Origin: Sporosarcina sp. FSL W8-0480
GTDB taxonomy: Bacteria > Bacillota > Bacilli > Bacillales_A > Planococcaceae
Direction: 5' to 3'
NCBI RefSeq assembly: GCF_037963765.1
Contig: NZ_CP150166.1
Span: 1,991,501 to 2,055,500 of the forward strand
DNA: 64,000 nt
Below, one piece after another: positions 45,401 through 54,189 of this stretch. The notes beneath the pieces are model-generated. The model did no database searches. It worked only from the letters and a program-made list of their open reading frames with translations, and had not been told where the DNA came from. The position numbers and the translations under genes were made by a program. Each line of letters starts with the position of its first letter. The first letter of the stretch is position 1.

Positions 45401-46075
45401 GTGCTAAATAAAATTTATGATTGGGTTGACGAACGGTTGGATATCACCCCGATTTGGCGGGATATCGCTGACCATGAAGTACCTGAGCACGTAAACCCTG
45501 CACATCATTTTTCTGCATTCATCTATTGTTTCGGTGGTTTGACGTTTTTCGTAACGGTCATCCAGATTCTTTCAGGTATGTTCCTTACAATGTACTATAC
45601 GCCGGATATCGAAAATGCATGGAAATCCGTTTACTACCTTCAAAACGAAGTAGCATTCGGTGAAATTGTGCGTGGGATGCACCACTGGGGAGCGTCTCTT
45701 GTAATTGTTATGATGTTCCTACATACGCTGCGTGTATTCTTTACAGGCTCGTATAAAAAACCTCGTGAATTGAACTGGATTGTCGGAGTTCTTATCTTCG
45801 TTACAATGTTAGGTCTTGGTTTCACAGGTTACTTATTGCCATGGGATATGAAAGCATTGTTCGCAACTAAAGTTGGTATTGAGATCGCCGCATCTGTACC
45901 GTTCATCGGTGAACAGATCAAGATTCTTCTTGCAGGTGACTCCACAATTCTTGGTGCGCAAACTTTGACTCGTTTCTTCGCGATTCATGTATTCTTCTTA
46001 CCTGCTGCTTTGCTTGGGTTGCTTGCAGCACACTTTATCATGATCAGAAGACAAGGTATCTCCGGACCGCTATAA
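45401..46075 (+). CDS. qcrB: Menaquinol:cytochrome c reductase, cytochrome b subunit
   Basis: A b6-type cytochrome b of 224 residues with four transmembrane helices. Two haem b ligand pairs are provided by histidines in helices B and D (RGMHHWGASLVIVMMFLH and FAIHVFFLPAALLGLLAAH). The Qo-side motif GYLLPWDMKA is present. GTG start follows AAGGGGGTA. It works with qcrA and qcrC in the membrane. Confidence 0.96.
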   Translation: MLNKIYDWVDERLDITPIWRDIADHEVPEHVNPAHHFSAFIYCFGGLTFFVTVIQILSGMFLTMYYTPDIENAWKSVYYLQNEVAFGEIVRGMHHWGASLVIVMMFLHTLRVFFTGSYKKPRELNWIVGVLIFVTMLGLGFTGYLLPWDMKALFATKVGIEIAASVPFIGEQIKILLAGDSTILGAQTLTRFFAIHVFFLPAALLGLLAAHFIMIRRQGISGPL

Positions 46076-46129
46076 GATCAACATCCACTTGTTGTTGATT
46101 GTCTGAAATTAGAATAAGGAGGGGACATA

Positions 46130-46900
46130 ATGCAACGCGGAAAAGGCATGAAATTTGTTGGTGACTCGCGCATCAAAGCGGAAGGTAAGATGCCGAACGT
46201 CCCGAAGGATTACTCAGAATATCCAGGTAAAACAGAGGCATTCTGGCCAAACTTCCTCTTGAAAGAGTGGATGATTGGTGCAATCTTCCTTATTGGATAT
46301 TTAATCATTACAGTTGCCCATCCGTCTCCGCTTGAGAGACAAGCAGACCCTACGGATACAATGTACATACCGGTTCCAGACTGGTATTTCCTATTCATGT
46401 ATCAATTACTGAAATATGAATTTGCTTCCGGTCCATATAACGTTATCGGGGCTATCGTCATTCCTGGTTTGGCTATCGGTGCATTAATGCTTGTACCATT
46501 CATGGATACTTCAAAAGAGCGTCGTCCATTTAAGCGCCCTCTTCCGACAGCATTCATGCTACTTGCATTCGCAGCAATCTTCTATTTGACATATGAGTCA
46601 GTTGCGAACCATGACTGGGAAAAAGCAAAAGCACAAGGTGCAATTGTTGAAGAAGTTCAATTTGACAAAGAATCAGAGGCGTATCAGTTATATACAGGTG
46701 CACCAGGTGCATCATGTATCGGATGTCACGGTGATGCCTTCCAGGGCGGTTTAGGACCTTCGTTAGTCAATACTGGTCTTACTTCTGAGGAAATTATTGA
46801 CATTGTCCATAATGGACTTAACGATATGCCAGGAGGTCAATGGAAAGGTACCGAAGAGGAATTGCAAGTACTTGCTGATTTCCTTGAAAACTTGAAATAA
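46130..46900 (+). CDS. qcrC: Menaquinol:cytochrome c reductase, cytochrome b/c subunit
   Basis: A fusion of subunit IV and a cytochrome c, the Bacillales design. Residues to about 165 have three transmembrane helices and the PDWYFLFMYQLLKYE motif. The C-terminal domain has the haem c site CIGCH (Cys196, Cys199, His200) and a Met ligand probably in NDMPGGQW. Haem c attachment depends on ResABC encoded in this window. 256 residues. AAGGAGGGG precedes ATG. Confidence 0.96.
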   Translation: MQRGKGMKFVGDSRIKAEGKMPNVPKDYSEYPGKTEAFWPNFLLKEWMIGAIFLIGYLIITVAHPSPLERQADPTDTMYIPVPDWYFLFMYQLLKYEFASGPYNVIGAIVIPGLAIGALMLVPFMDTSKERRPFKRPLPTAFMLLAFAAIFYLTYESVANHDWEKAKAQGAIVEEVQFDKESEAYQLYTGAPGASCIGCHGDAFQGGLGPSLVNTGLTSEEIIDIVHNGLNDMPGGQWKGTEEELQVLADFLENLK

Positions 46901-46908
46901 TTACGAAC

Positions 46909-46937
46909 AAAAAGAGTCAGGCAACTGACTCTTTTTT
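46909..46937 (+). terminator. Terminator after qcrABC
   Basis: AAAAAGAGTCAG pairs perfectly with CTGACTCTTTTT around GCAA, with a T-run. Confidence 0.9.
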
Positions 46938-47005
46938 GCTATACACAAAAGCGGAATGCGGCTCCACTATACATAATATACAAACAAGCGTTGGGAGAGA
47001 TGTAT

Positions 47006-47611
47006 TTGAGTTCTCTTAAAAATATGGCGTGGCTAATTTTGACCCATAAATCATTTTTATGGATTTTATTGTTTGTCAATATTTTTGGAACGGTTTACGG
47101 CTATGACTGGTATATGTGGCAATTGGAAATGACTGATCCACTTTTTTGGATATTTGTCCCTGACAGTCCTACAGCAAGTCTGTTTTTTTCAATAGCTATT
47201 ATTGGTTGGCTTATTGGTAAAAATTTTAAATTGATTGAAGCACTTGCACTCATTACACTTGTGAAATATGGATTATGGGCAGTTGTAATGAATTTACTTA
47301 CGCTTAACGAAGTGGGAGAAATCGGATGGCAAGGTTGGATGTTAGTCGGTTCGCATTTCGCAATGGCTGTACAAGCAATCCTTTATAGTGGATTGTACAA
47401 ATTCGATTTTAAACATATTGTACTTGCTGCTATCTGGACTCTGCATAACGATGTCATCGATTATGTATTTGGTCAAATGCCGATTTACTATGACTTGATG
47501 AAGCATATGCAACAAATCGGTTACTTTACATTTTGGCTATCCATCGCTTGCATTTTCCTAGCGTATAAAGTTTGGAAAACAAGAATAAAAAGTAAAACTG
47601 TTTTAGTATAA
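47006..47611 (+). CDS. ypjA: DUF1405 membrane protein YpjA
   Basis: A 201-residue protein with five to six hydrophobic helices, conserved after qcrC in Bacillus (DUF1405). Tryptophans and acidic residues cluster at GYDWYMWQLEMTDP and in a loop with IWTLHNDVIDYVFGQMP. Function unknown. I take TTG at 47006, 8 bases after GGGAG; ATG at 47000 is too close to that site. Confidence 0.78.
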   Translation: MSSLKNMAWLILTHKSFLWILLFVNIFGTVYGYDWYMWQLEMTDPLFWIFVPDSPTASLFFSIAIIGWLIGKNFKLIEALALITLVKYGLWAVVMNLLTLNEVGEIGWQGWMLVGSHFAMAVQAILYSGLYKFDFKHIVLAAIWTLHNDVIDYVFGQMPIYYDLMKHMQQIGYFTFWLSIACIFLAYKVWKTRIKSKTVLV

Positions 47612-47680
47612 TATCAAAAGGTTGCGGTTATTCGAAGAGCATTATAAAATAGAAACAGAGAAAAGGGAGGGATAGGAAGA

Positions 47681-48349
47681 ATGTTTTTGATTTACCTCGG
47701 TATCATCATTTTGCTACCATTGTATGCTCAGTTCAAAGTGAAAAGCACGTATAAAAAATATGCTACTGTACGTTCGACTTCCGGCATGACAGGTGCACAA
47801 GTAGCCCGTCTTATCCTTGATAGGAACGGATTGCAAGATGTGAAAGTAGTGGAGAGTCAAGGGTTTTTGAGCGATCATTATAACCCAATGACTAAAATAG
47901 TGGCATTGTCATCTCAGAACTATCATGAGGCTTCTGTAGCAGGTACCGCTATCGCGGCACACGAAGTAGGACACGCAATCCAAGACGCAGAAGCGTATTC
48001 ATTCTTGCGATTCCGCCATCGTTTGGCACCTGTAGCTAATATTACATCCAATGCATCTTGGATTTTCATTATGATTGGATTAATCTTTTCAAGCATGAAT
48101 TCCTTACTTGGCATCGGTATCGTCTTAATGGCAGTCGGTGTTCTTTTCCAAATCGTAACGTTACCTGTTGAGTTTAATGCATCAAGCCGTGCGATGAACC
48201 AAATTGTCGAACTTGGTATCATTCGTAATGAGGAAGAACCTCATGCGAAAAAAGTGTTAAGTGCTGCAGCAATGACATATGTAGCAGCTACAGCAGTTGC
48301 TGTTCTTGAATTGCTACGACTTATTCTTATCTTCACAAATAGGGATTAA
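47681..48349 (+). CDS. Zinc metallopeptidase, YugP family
   Basis: A membrane-embedded HExxH metalloprotease of 222 residues. His94, Glu95 and His98 form HEVGH in the context AAHEVGHAIQDAEAY, and a third ligand is probably the Glu in LPVEFNASSRAM. There is an N-terminal hydrophobic segment and three more. AAGGGAGGG precedes ATG. The B. subtilis homologue, yugP, lies elsewhere; this position is taken by ypjB there. Confidence 0.85.
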   Translation: MFLIYLGIIILLPLYAQFKVKSTYKKYATVRSTSGMTGAQVARLILDRNGLQDVKVVESQGFLSDHYNPMTKIVALSSQNYHEASVAGTAIAAHEVGHAIQDAEAYSFLRFRHRLAPVANITSNASWIFIMIGLIFSSMNSLLGIGIVLMAVGVLFQIVTLPVEFNASSRAMNQIVELGIIRNEEEPHAKKVLSAAAMTYVAATAVAVLELLRLILIFTNRD

Positions 48350-48352
48350 AAG

Positions 48353-48383
48353 AAAACCCGGCCAATTTAAGTGGTCGGGTTTT
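48353..48383. terminator. Bidirectional terminator between convergent genes
   Basis: AAAACCCGGCCA pairs with TGGTCGGGTTTT around ATTTAAG. It ends the metallopeptidase gene on the plus strand and the YitT-family gene on the minus strand. Confidence 0.85.
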
Positions 48384-48415
48384 ACTTTGCCATAATAAAA
48401 TAATATTGAACAATA

Positions 48416-49288
48416 TTAATGATCAAGGGGTTGTTTTTGATCGTCCAGTGTAAAGCCCTCTCCAAGTACATCATGGACTTCTGTAACAGATACAAAGGCA
48501 TGAGGGTCAAGCGCTGTCACGATGCCTTTAAGGCGCATGATTTCATTTTTACCGACAACGCAGTATAGAATCTCCCGATCGGATTTTGTGAAATGTCCAT
48601 AGCCCCTAAAAACAGTAACACCCCGGTCCATCTCCCGTGTAATTTTAGTGGCAATGGCATCTTGGGAATCGGAAATGATAAAAGCACCCCTCGCTGCATA
48701 GGCTCCTTCTTGTACAAAATCGATGACTCGAGCGCCAACAAAGAGGGCGACTAGCGTATACATCATGGAACGGTGATCCAAATACACTGCCCAAGATAGC
48801 AAAATAACGAATGCATCGAACAAAAACATTGTCTTTCCCATGCTCCAGCCTATGTACTTATGCGCCAAACGTGCGATAATATCTACACCGCCAGTTGTTC
48901 CGCCGAATCGGAAAATGATCCCCAAACCGATACCGATGAACACACCGGCAAATAGGGCAACAAGGAACATATCTCCTTCAAGGTGAATATTGAACTGGTA
49001 TTTCATGAAAACTTTTAGGAAGATTGATACAGCGACAGTTCCAATAACCGTATAAATAAAAACCTTTCTTCCTAATAGCTTCCATCCGATGATGAACATC
49101 GGGATGTTCAACACAAGGTTCATAATGGCAGGATCCCAATTGAAAGCGAACAACAGGATAAGTGTAATTCCGGTGAAGCCACCTTCTGCAAGCTCATGCT
49201 GGATGTTAAAATGCACAAGCCCAAAACTGAAAATTGCGGCTCCAAGTATGATGAAGAAGATATTTTTAAATTTAATTCCACTAAACAA
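48416..49288 (-). CDS. ypjC: YitT family membrane protein (YpjC)
   Basis: A member of the YitT/DUF161 family, 290 residues from TTG at 49288 (site AAAGGTGG). About six transmembrane helices fill residues 1-205, with FRFGGTTGGVDIIARL as family signature, and a C-terminal DUF2179 domain begins near RGAFIISDSQDAIATKI. Function unknown; a transporter or sensor role has been suggested. It is divergent from the MazG-like gene. A longer frame to 49402 would overlap the promoter region of that gene and has no site. Confidence 0.85.
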   Translation of the reverse strand: MFSGIKFKNIFFIILGAAIFSFGLVHFNIQHELAEGGFTGITLILLFAFNWDPAIMNLVLNIPMFIIGWKLLGRKVFIYTVIGTVAVSIFLKVFMKYQFNIHLEGDMFLVALFAGVFIGIGLGIIFRFGGTTGGVDIIARLAHKYIGWSMGKTMFLFDAFVILLSWAVYLDHRSMMYTLVALFVGARVIDFVQEGAYAARGAFIISDSQDAIATKITREMDRGVTVFRGYGHFTKSDREILYCVVGKNEIMRLKGIVTALDPHAFVSVTEVHDVLGEGFTLDDQKQPLDH

Positions 49289-49393
49289 GGGATAACCACC
49301 TTTCTTGGTACATTTTACATTATCAGTCATTCCAGTATTTTTGACAACAGTCCTATGAATGAATACGATAGCAAATGAAGGAGAATGAAGCAA

Positions 49394-49729
49394 ATGGAAC
49401 AAGCTAGAACGCTAAAGAATCTTCAGGAAGAAGTACATGCATATATATCGGGGTTCGAGGAAGGGTATTTTCCACCAATGGAATTGATGGCAAGACTTAC
49501 CGAAGAGTTAGGAGAGCTGTCAAGAGAAGTACAACATGTGCATGGGATGAAAAAGAAAAAAAAGAGCGAAGAAATCCGATCGCTTGCGGAGGAGACTGGG
49601 GATTTATTATTTGTCCTCATCTGTTTTGCAAATTCACAAGGAATTGACCTACAGGATGCACTAACTACTGTATTAAAGAAATTTAATGAACGTGATGCCG
49701 ACCGTTGGACAAGAAAGGATGACCATTGA
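49394..49729 (+). CDS. ypjD: MazG-like nucleotide pyrophosphohydrolase YpjD
   Basis: A 111-residue all-alpha NTP-PPase of the MazG superfamily. Metal ligands lie in LTEELGELSREV and AEETGDLLFVLICFAN (EExxE and ExxD patterns). Probably removes unusual nucleotides; substrate not known. ATG at 49394 is 10 bases after GGAG; ATG at 49385 is too close. Its stop overlaps the dapB start by one base. Confidence 0.88.
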   Translation: MEQARTLKNLQEEVHAYISGFEEGYFPPMELMARLTEELGELSREVQHVHGMKKKKKSEEIRSLAEETGDLLFVLICFANSQGIDLQDALTTVLKKFNERDADRWTRKDDH

Positions 49730-50529
49730 TGAAAATTAAAGTAGCCATAGCGGGTGCCAGAGGAAGAATGGGGACCACAGCTATCGAAGCGATAGAAGAG
49801 GCAGTGGATGCTGAAGTTGTTGCAGCGCTAGACTATAAATTTGATGGATTGCATTTACATAATGCTTCTGTTAATGAAGTGAAACAAGGAATCCCTATTT
49901 ACACATCACTCAAGAAATTAGTTGAAGAACATCAACCAACAGTTCTTCTTGATGTAACAGATCCTGATGCAGTGTTTAATAACGTGAAAGATGCCTTGTC
50001 TTTGGGTATACATCCAGTAGTCGGAACTTCAGGTTTAACAAAAGAGGAATTGCAACTGATTTCAGAAATGGTGGAGACGACTAATGTAGGTGGAATCATC
50101 GCACCAAACTTTTCGGTAGGCGCAGTACTGATGATGAAGTTTGCTGCTCAAGCTTCCCGTTATTTAGGGGATGTAGAAATATTAGAGATGCATCATGATA
50201 GAAAACTTGACGCCCCATCTGGAACTGCTGTAAAAACAGCAGAAATGATTATGGAAAACCGACCTCCCCATATTCAAGGCCATCCTGAAGAACAAATCCA
50301 CCTTAAAGGTAGCCGCGGTGGGGACGTAGAAGGCATGAAAATCCATAGTATCCGTCTGCCTGGCTTGCTTGCACATCAGCAAGTGCTTTTAGGGGGAGAA
50401 GGTGAATTATTGACAATTCGACATGATTCAATGAGCCGAAAAAGCTTCATGCCTGGTATTATGATGGCGATTCGAAAAGTAATAGGGCGTAATGATTTAA
50501 TTTACGGATTGGAAAATATTATCGATTAA
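49729..50529 (+). CDS. dapB: 4-hydroxy-tetrahydrodipicolinate reductase
   Basis: DapB reduces the DapA product on the way to lysine, diaminopimelate and spore dipicolinate. The NAD(P) motif AGARGRMG, the GTSGLT block and the signature HHDRKLDAPSGTA are intact. 266 residues from ATG at 49729, which overlaps the stop of the preceding gene. AAGGATGA is the site. bshA follows by 22 bases, without the mgsA and bshB1 genes that intervene in B. subtilis. Confidence 0.96.
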   Translation: MKIKVAIAGARGRMGTTAIEAIEEAVDAEVVAALDYKFDGLHLHNASVNEVKQGIPIYTSLKKLVEEHQPTVLLDVTDPDAVFNNVKDALSLGIHPVVGTSGLTKEELQLISEMVETTNVGGIIAPNFSVGAVLMMKFAAQASRYLGDVEILEMHHDRKLDAPSGTAVKTAEMIMENRPPHIQGHPEEQIHLKGSRGGDVEGMKIHSIRLPGLLAHQQVLLGGEGELLTIRHDSMSRKSFMPGIMMAIRKVIGRNDLIYGLENIID

Positions 50530-50551
50530 GTTTGGTACAAGAGGTGATTAC

Positions 50552-51688
50552 ATGAACAAATTGAAAGTCGGTGTAATTTGTTATCCTTCATTAGGAGGTT
50601 CAGGTGTTGTGGCGACTGAACTTGGGATGAAAATGGCAGAGAAAGGACATGAGATGCATTATATCTCATCTGGAAAACCATTCCGCTTAATAGACGCCCA
50701 TCCGAATATTCATTTCCACGAAGTGAAAATAGACGGCTATGCGGTATTCAAATATCCCCCCTATGACATTGCGCTGGCGAATCGGATTGCCTATGTCATC
50801 CAAAAGGAGGAGCTCGATTTATTGCATGTCCATTACGCAGTGCCGCATGCAATTTCAGCGGCGCTTGCGAAGGATATGGCGAAATCGTCTATTGGCGTCA
50901 TTACGACTTTACATGGAACGGATGTAACAGTACTTGGTCATGATCCAGCGCTGAAATACACGGTTCGTTATGGAATCGAAAAATCAGAAATTACGACGGC
51001 TGTTTCTGAATCACTTCGCCAAGATACATTTTCATTGATTGATCCAGATAAGGAGATTTTAACGATCTATAATTTCATCGATGAAGAAAAATACAAGCCT
51101 GTCAATCCTGGTTCACTGAAAAAAGAATTAGGAATAGATGAAGATGAAAAGATCATAATCCATGTGTCCAATTTCCGGAGCGTCAAAAGGGTCGGTGATA
51201 TAATTGATAGCTTTAAGATAATCCGTCAAACAATTGATTCGAAATTATTATTGGTCGGTACGGGTCCGGAAAAGATTGAAATGATGGATAAAGCAAGACG
51301 AGAAGGATTGGAAAACGAAATCATATTCACAGGTAAACGCGACGACCTCCCTGAATTGTTGGCAATCAGTGACCTTATGTATCTATTGTCGGAGAAAGAG
51401 GCTTTCGGTCTTGTCTTATTGGAAGGCTTTGCTTGTGGGGTACCTGCAATCGCAACAAATATCGGTGGCATCCCTGAAGTGATTGAGGATGGGGAAAACG
51501 GCTATCTTGTTGAATTGGGCGATGTGAAAGCGGCTGCAGAGAAAGCAATTATGCTATTGCAGGATCCGGTTAAACATAAAACCTTCCGGGAAAATGCACT
51601 CCGTACAGTACATGAGAAATTTGACTCAACTTCCATTGTGAATGAATACGAAGAACTTTATTACAAAGTGGCGGGATTGAACCCATGA
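50552..51688 (+). CDS. bshA: N-acetyl-alpha-D-glucosaminyl L-malate synthase BshA
   Basis: BshA is a GT4 retaining glycosyltransferase that joins GlcNAc from UDP-GlcNAc to L-malate, the first step of bacillithiol. CYPSLGGSGVVATELG at the start, HVSNFRSVKRV and the EX7E-like EKEAFGLVLLEGFACGVP are typical. 378 residues. AGAGGTGA precedes ATG. The later deacetylase gene bshB1 is not next to it. bdr at 17.9 kb is from the same pathway. Confidence 0.94.
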   Translation: MNKLKVGVICYPSLGGSGVVATELGMKMAEKGHEMHYISSGKPFRLIDAHPNIHFHEVKIDGYAVFKYPPYDIALANRIAYVIQKEELDLLHVHYAVPHAISAALAKDMAKSSIGVITTLHGTDVTVLGHDPALKYTVRYGIEKSEITTAVSESLRQDTFSLIDPDKEILTIYNFIDEEKYKPVNPGSLKKELGIDEDEKIIIHVSNFRSVKRVGDIIDSFKIIRQTIDSKLLLVGTGPEKIEMMDKARREGLENEIIFTGKRDDLPELLAISDLMYLLSEKEAFGLVLLEGFACGVPAIATNIGGIPEVIEDGENGYLVELGDVKAAAEKAIMLLQDPVKHKTFRENALRTVHEKFDSTSIVNEYEELYYKVAGLNP

Positions 51689-52872
51689 TTGAATTTGGAT
51701 CGGCTTCAAGTCGTAAGGTCATAAAGGTCCTAGAAGAGGCAGGATATGAGGCGGTATTTGTTGGGGGCTCCGTTCGTGATTATCTATTAGGAAAGGATGC
51801 TTCCGATATAGATATCGCCACATCTGCATCACCTGAGGAAGTGAAGCAGGTTTTTCCTAATACTATAGATGTGGGAATTGAACACGGAACTGTTTTGGTG
51901 TTAATGGACCGGGAGCCAATCGAAGTGACGACATACCGTACGGAAAGTACATATACAGATCATCGAAGACCTGACGAAGTGAAATTTGTAAAGTCACTAA
52001 ACGAAGATTTAAGGCGGAGGGATTTCACGATAAATGCCCTCGCATTAACTGTAACTGGAGAACTGATTGACCCGTTCGGTGGAAGGGATGACCTAAAAGG
52101 GCAAGTGATCCGGGCTGTTGGCAATGCCCATGACCGCTTTATGGAAGACGCGTTGAGAATGGTCCGGGCAGTCCGATTTGCCTCAGTTTTAGGGTTTGAA
52201 GTGGAAGCTAATACGCGTCAAGCCATTTCAGTCAACGCTGAAACTATCCGACATGTCTCAGTTGAACGCATTAAAGTTGAGATGGACAAGTTGATGAAAG
52301 GTAAAGAGCCGAACAGGGGATTCGCGTTAATCGCTGAAACTGGTCTGTCCCGTCACCTTCCGCTTTTCCCGCAGGATATCCGTATTATATCCGAAAGTGT
52401 CCCATATGAAAGTGCGCTCGAGGGGTGGGCAGCATTGATGCTTTCGGGAGGTTTTTCTGCCTCTGAGCTTGCAAGAGCCTATAAACTGTCCAACCACGAA
52501 AAGGATTTTTTATCAGCTGTTCAAGCTTCCTTCGACCGTAGACAGATGGAATGTTATACGACGGATGACTATTATCGTTTTACGTTTAACGTATTATGTG
52601 CTGCTGAGAAAATCTGGCAAGCATTCAATCCTTCGGAATCTGGAATCACTCAACATGAAATTGCAATGAAGCAAAGTGAATTGCCAATCCGTTCGAAAGA
52701 AGAACTGAGAGTCAATGGTAAGGATTTAATGGCATGGACCGGACAGAGGGGCGGTCCATGGCTTGGTGAATGGATGAATCGAATTGAAAAGTCGGTTCTC
52801 CATCGTAAATGCCCGAACGACACGGAAAAGATAAAGGAATGGTTTCTGAGTGAATACAAACGTCAAGAATGA
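51685..52872 (+). CDS. cca: CCA-adding tRNA nucleotidyltransferase
   Basis: Class II CCA-adding enzyme that builds or repairs the tRNA 3' end. FVGGSVRDYLLG and the metal motif SDIDIATSA form the catalytic head, RRRDFTINALAL is motif B and EDALRMVRAVRFASVLGF motif D. 395 residues. ATG overlaps the bshA stop by four bases. The end overlaps birA by 23 bases, as in B. subtilis. Confidence 0.95.
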   Translation: MIEFGSASSRKVIKVLEEAGYEAVFVGGSVRDYLLGKDASDIDIATSASPEEVKQVFPNTIDVGIEHGTVLVLMDREPIEVTTYRTESTYTDHRRPDEVKFVKSLNEDLRRRDFTINALALTVTGELIDPFGGRDDLKGQVIRAVGNAHDRFMEDALRMVRAVRFASVLGFEVEANTRQAISVNAETIRHVSVERIKVEMDKLMKGKEPNRGFALIAETGLSRHLPLFPQDIRIISESVPYESALEGWAALMLSGGFSASELARAYKLSNHEKDFLSAVQASFDRRQMECYTTDDYYRFTFNVLCAAEKIWQAFNPSESGITQHEIAMKQSELPIRSKEELRVNGKDLMAWTGQRGGPWLGEWMNRIEKSVLHRKCPNDTEKIKEWFLSEYKRQE

Positions 52873-53830
52873 ATTATTGAACAGACTCTTTGAAGCAAAA
52901 GGCGAACCTGTTTCTGGACAGGAATTTGCTGATGAATACGGGTTATCGAGAACTGCCATTTGGAAATACATCAAGGAATTTGAAGAAGAAGGCTATGAAA
53001 TCACTTCAATCCGTAAGAAGGGGTACGCCCTGATTGCTTCGCCGGATCGGGTGAATTCGGCCAATATCCTAAATCATCTCGAAACATCGACATACGGTAG
53101 ACATGTTGACTATTACGAAACCGTAGAATCCACTCAACCGATAGCGCATGACGCTGCGCAGGCAGGAGTGCCTGATGGGACCCTTGTTGTCGCCGAAGAG
53201 CAGACTGCAGGAAGGGGAAGATTATTTAGACCTTGGGCATCAGCCGCGCGCAAAGGGATTTGGATGAGCTTAATCATCCGACCCACATTGACACCGCAAC
53301 AAGCTCCCCAAATGACCTTAGTAACAGCTGTAGCAATCGTTCGAGCTATCGAAGAGGTCACGGGGGTTGAAGCGACAATAAAATGGCCGAATGATATTCT
53401 GATCAACGGTAAAAAAATGACAGGAATCCTGACAGAATTACAAGCAGACCCTGATCAGGTGAAGGCAATCATCATCGGGATTGGGATGAATATCAACCAA
53501 GGAGAAGACGATTTTCCGGAAGAACTTCGATCTATAGCAACTTCATTGAAAATAGCAACAGGCAAGCAAATCGACCGTGCTAAACTCATTGCAAGTACCT
53601 TAGGTTATTTAGAACAATATACAAACATGTATGAAAAACACGGCTTCGGGCCGATCAAGCTGTTATGGGAAGGCTATTCAAACACAGCAGGAAAAAGGAT
53701 TCGTGCAGTGATGCTGAATGAAACGCTTGAAGGTACAGCAATGGGTATTTCCGAAGAAGGTTTGCTTGAACTTCAATTGGATGATGGGTCGGTGAGAGGG
53801 ATTTATTCGGCGGATATAGAGATACACTAA
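52850..53830 (+). CDS. birA: Biotin-protein ligase and biotin operon repressor BirA
   Basis: A group II BirA of 326 residues. A winged helix-turn-helix (about 5-60, GQEFADEYGLSRTAIWKYI) precedes the ligase domain with GRGRLFRPWAS, KWPNDILINGKKMTGIL and the C-terminal SH3-like part. It attaches biotin to acyl carriers and represses biotin genes. GTG at 52850 lies inside cca; TAAAGGAAT is a modest ribosome site. Confidence 0.94.
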   Translation: MNTNVKNELLNRLFEAKGEPVSGQEFADEYGLSRTAIWKYIKEFEEEGYEITSIRKKGYALIASPDRVNSANILNHLETSTYGRHVDYYETVESTQPIAHDAAQAGVPDGTLVVAEEQTAGRGRLFRPWASAARKGIWMSLIIRPTLTPQQAPQMTLVTAVAIVRAIEEVTGVEATIKWPNDILINGKKMTGILTELQADPDQVKAIIIGIGMNINQGEDDFPEELRSIATSLKIATGKQIDRAKLIASTLGYLEQYTNMYEKHGFGPIKLLWEGYSNTAGKRIRAVMLNETLEGTAMGISEEGLLELQLDDGSVRGIYSADIEIH

Positions 53831-53831
53831 G

Positions 53832-53877
53832 AACAGGCAAGGGAAAGCGTCTATGTTTTCCTTTACCTGTTTTTTTG
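53832..53877 (+). terminator. Terminator after birA
   Basis: AACAGGCAAGGGAAA pairs with TTTTCCTTTACCTGTT with one mismatch and one G-U pair, then a T-run. Confidence 0.85.
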
Positions 53878-53955
53878 TACTGTAGGCAGACAATAGGAAT
53901 ATATTGTCGTTTTACGGGAAGTGTTTTCGAAAAGTAAAACTCTTGAAATAGAATC

Positions 53956-53984
53956 TATACAAATAAACTTTGATTTGCTATAGT
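53956..53984 (+). promoter_or_regulatory. Promoter of panBCD
   Basis: TATACA and TATAGT are 17 bases apart and the -10 has TGC just ahead of it. Transcription would start near 53991, exactly at the first leader hairpin. Confidence 0.6.
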
Positions 53985-53990
53985 AGTGGC

Positions 53991-54147
53991 GAAGGGCAGT
54001 ATCAATCGGAACTGCACCTTTCAACTAAGAAGAAACATCTAACTTAATAGGTTCTGCCTTGATCTTGCGAAAGACAGGGACGGAGGAAACCAATCTGCTA
54101 TCATACGCAACCCTTCTGTCCATTTTGGCTTGAAGGGTTTTATTTTT
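53991..54147 (+). promoter_or_regulatory. Structured panB leader: tandem pan-motif-like hairpins plus terminator
   Basis: Hairpin 1 (53991-54022): GAAGG, a 5-bp helix GCAGT/ACTGC with bulged A54001 and A54016, then a small loop. Hairpin 2 (54050-54091): GGTT/AACC base, TCTG/CGGA, a 5-bp helix CCTTG/CAGGG with bulged A54062 and A54080, then TCTT/AAGA with GCGA loop. Both have the same plan. This fits my memory of the pan RNA motif found upstream of panB in Firmicutes. A terminator follows at 54108-54147. The 359-base gap from birA to panB is filled by this region. Confidence 0.75.
54108..54147 (+). terminator. Leader terminator before panB
   Basis: AACCCTTC pairs with GAAGGGTT and is followed by TTATTTTT. 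CTGTC (54116-54120) can instead pair with GACAG (54073-54077) in hairpin 2, giving two mutually exclusive folds, which is the mark of an attenuator. Confidence 0.7.
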
Positions 54148-54189
54148 CGGTTTTCTCCTTTCAATTAAATGAAAGGGAGTGGGGTAAGA

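Noticed and set aside
53991-54147. T-box riboswitch before panB
   Set aside because: No AGGGTGGNACCGCG T-box sequence or specifier-loop pattern is present, and the two-hairpin layout differs.
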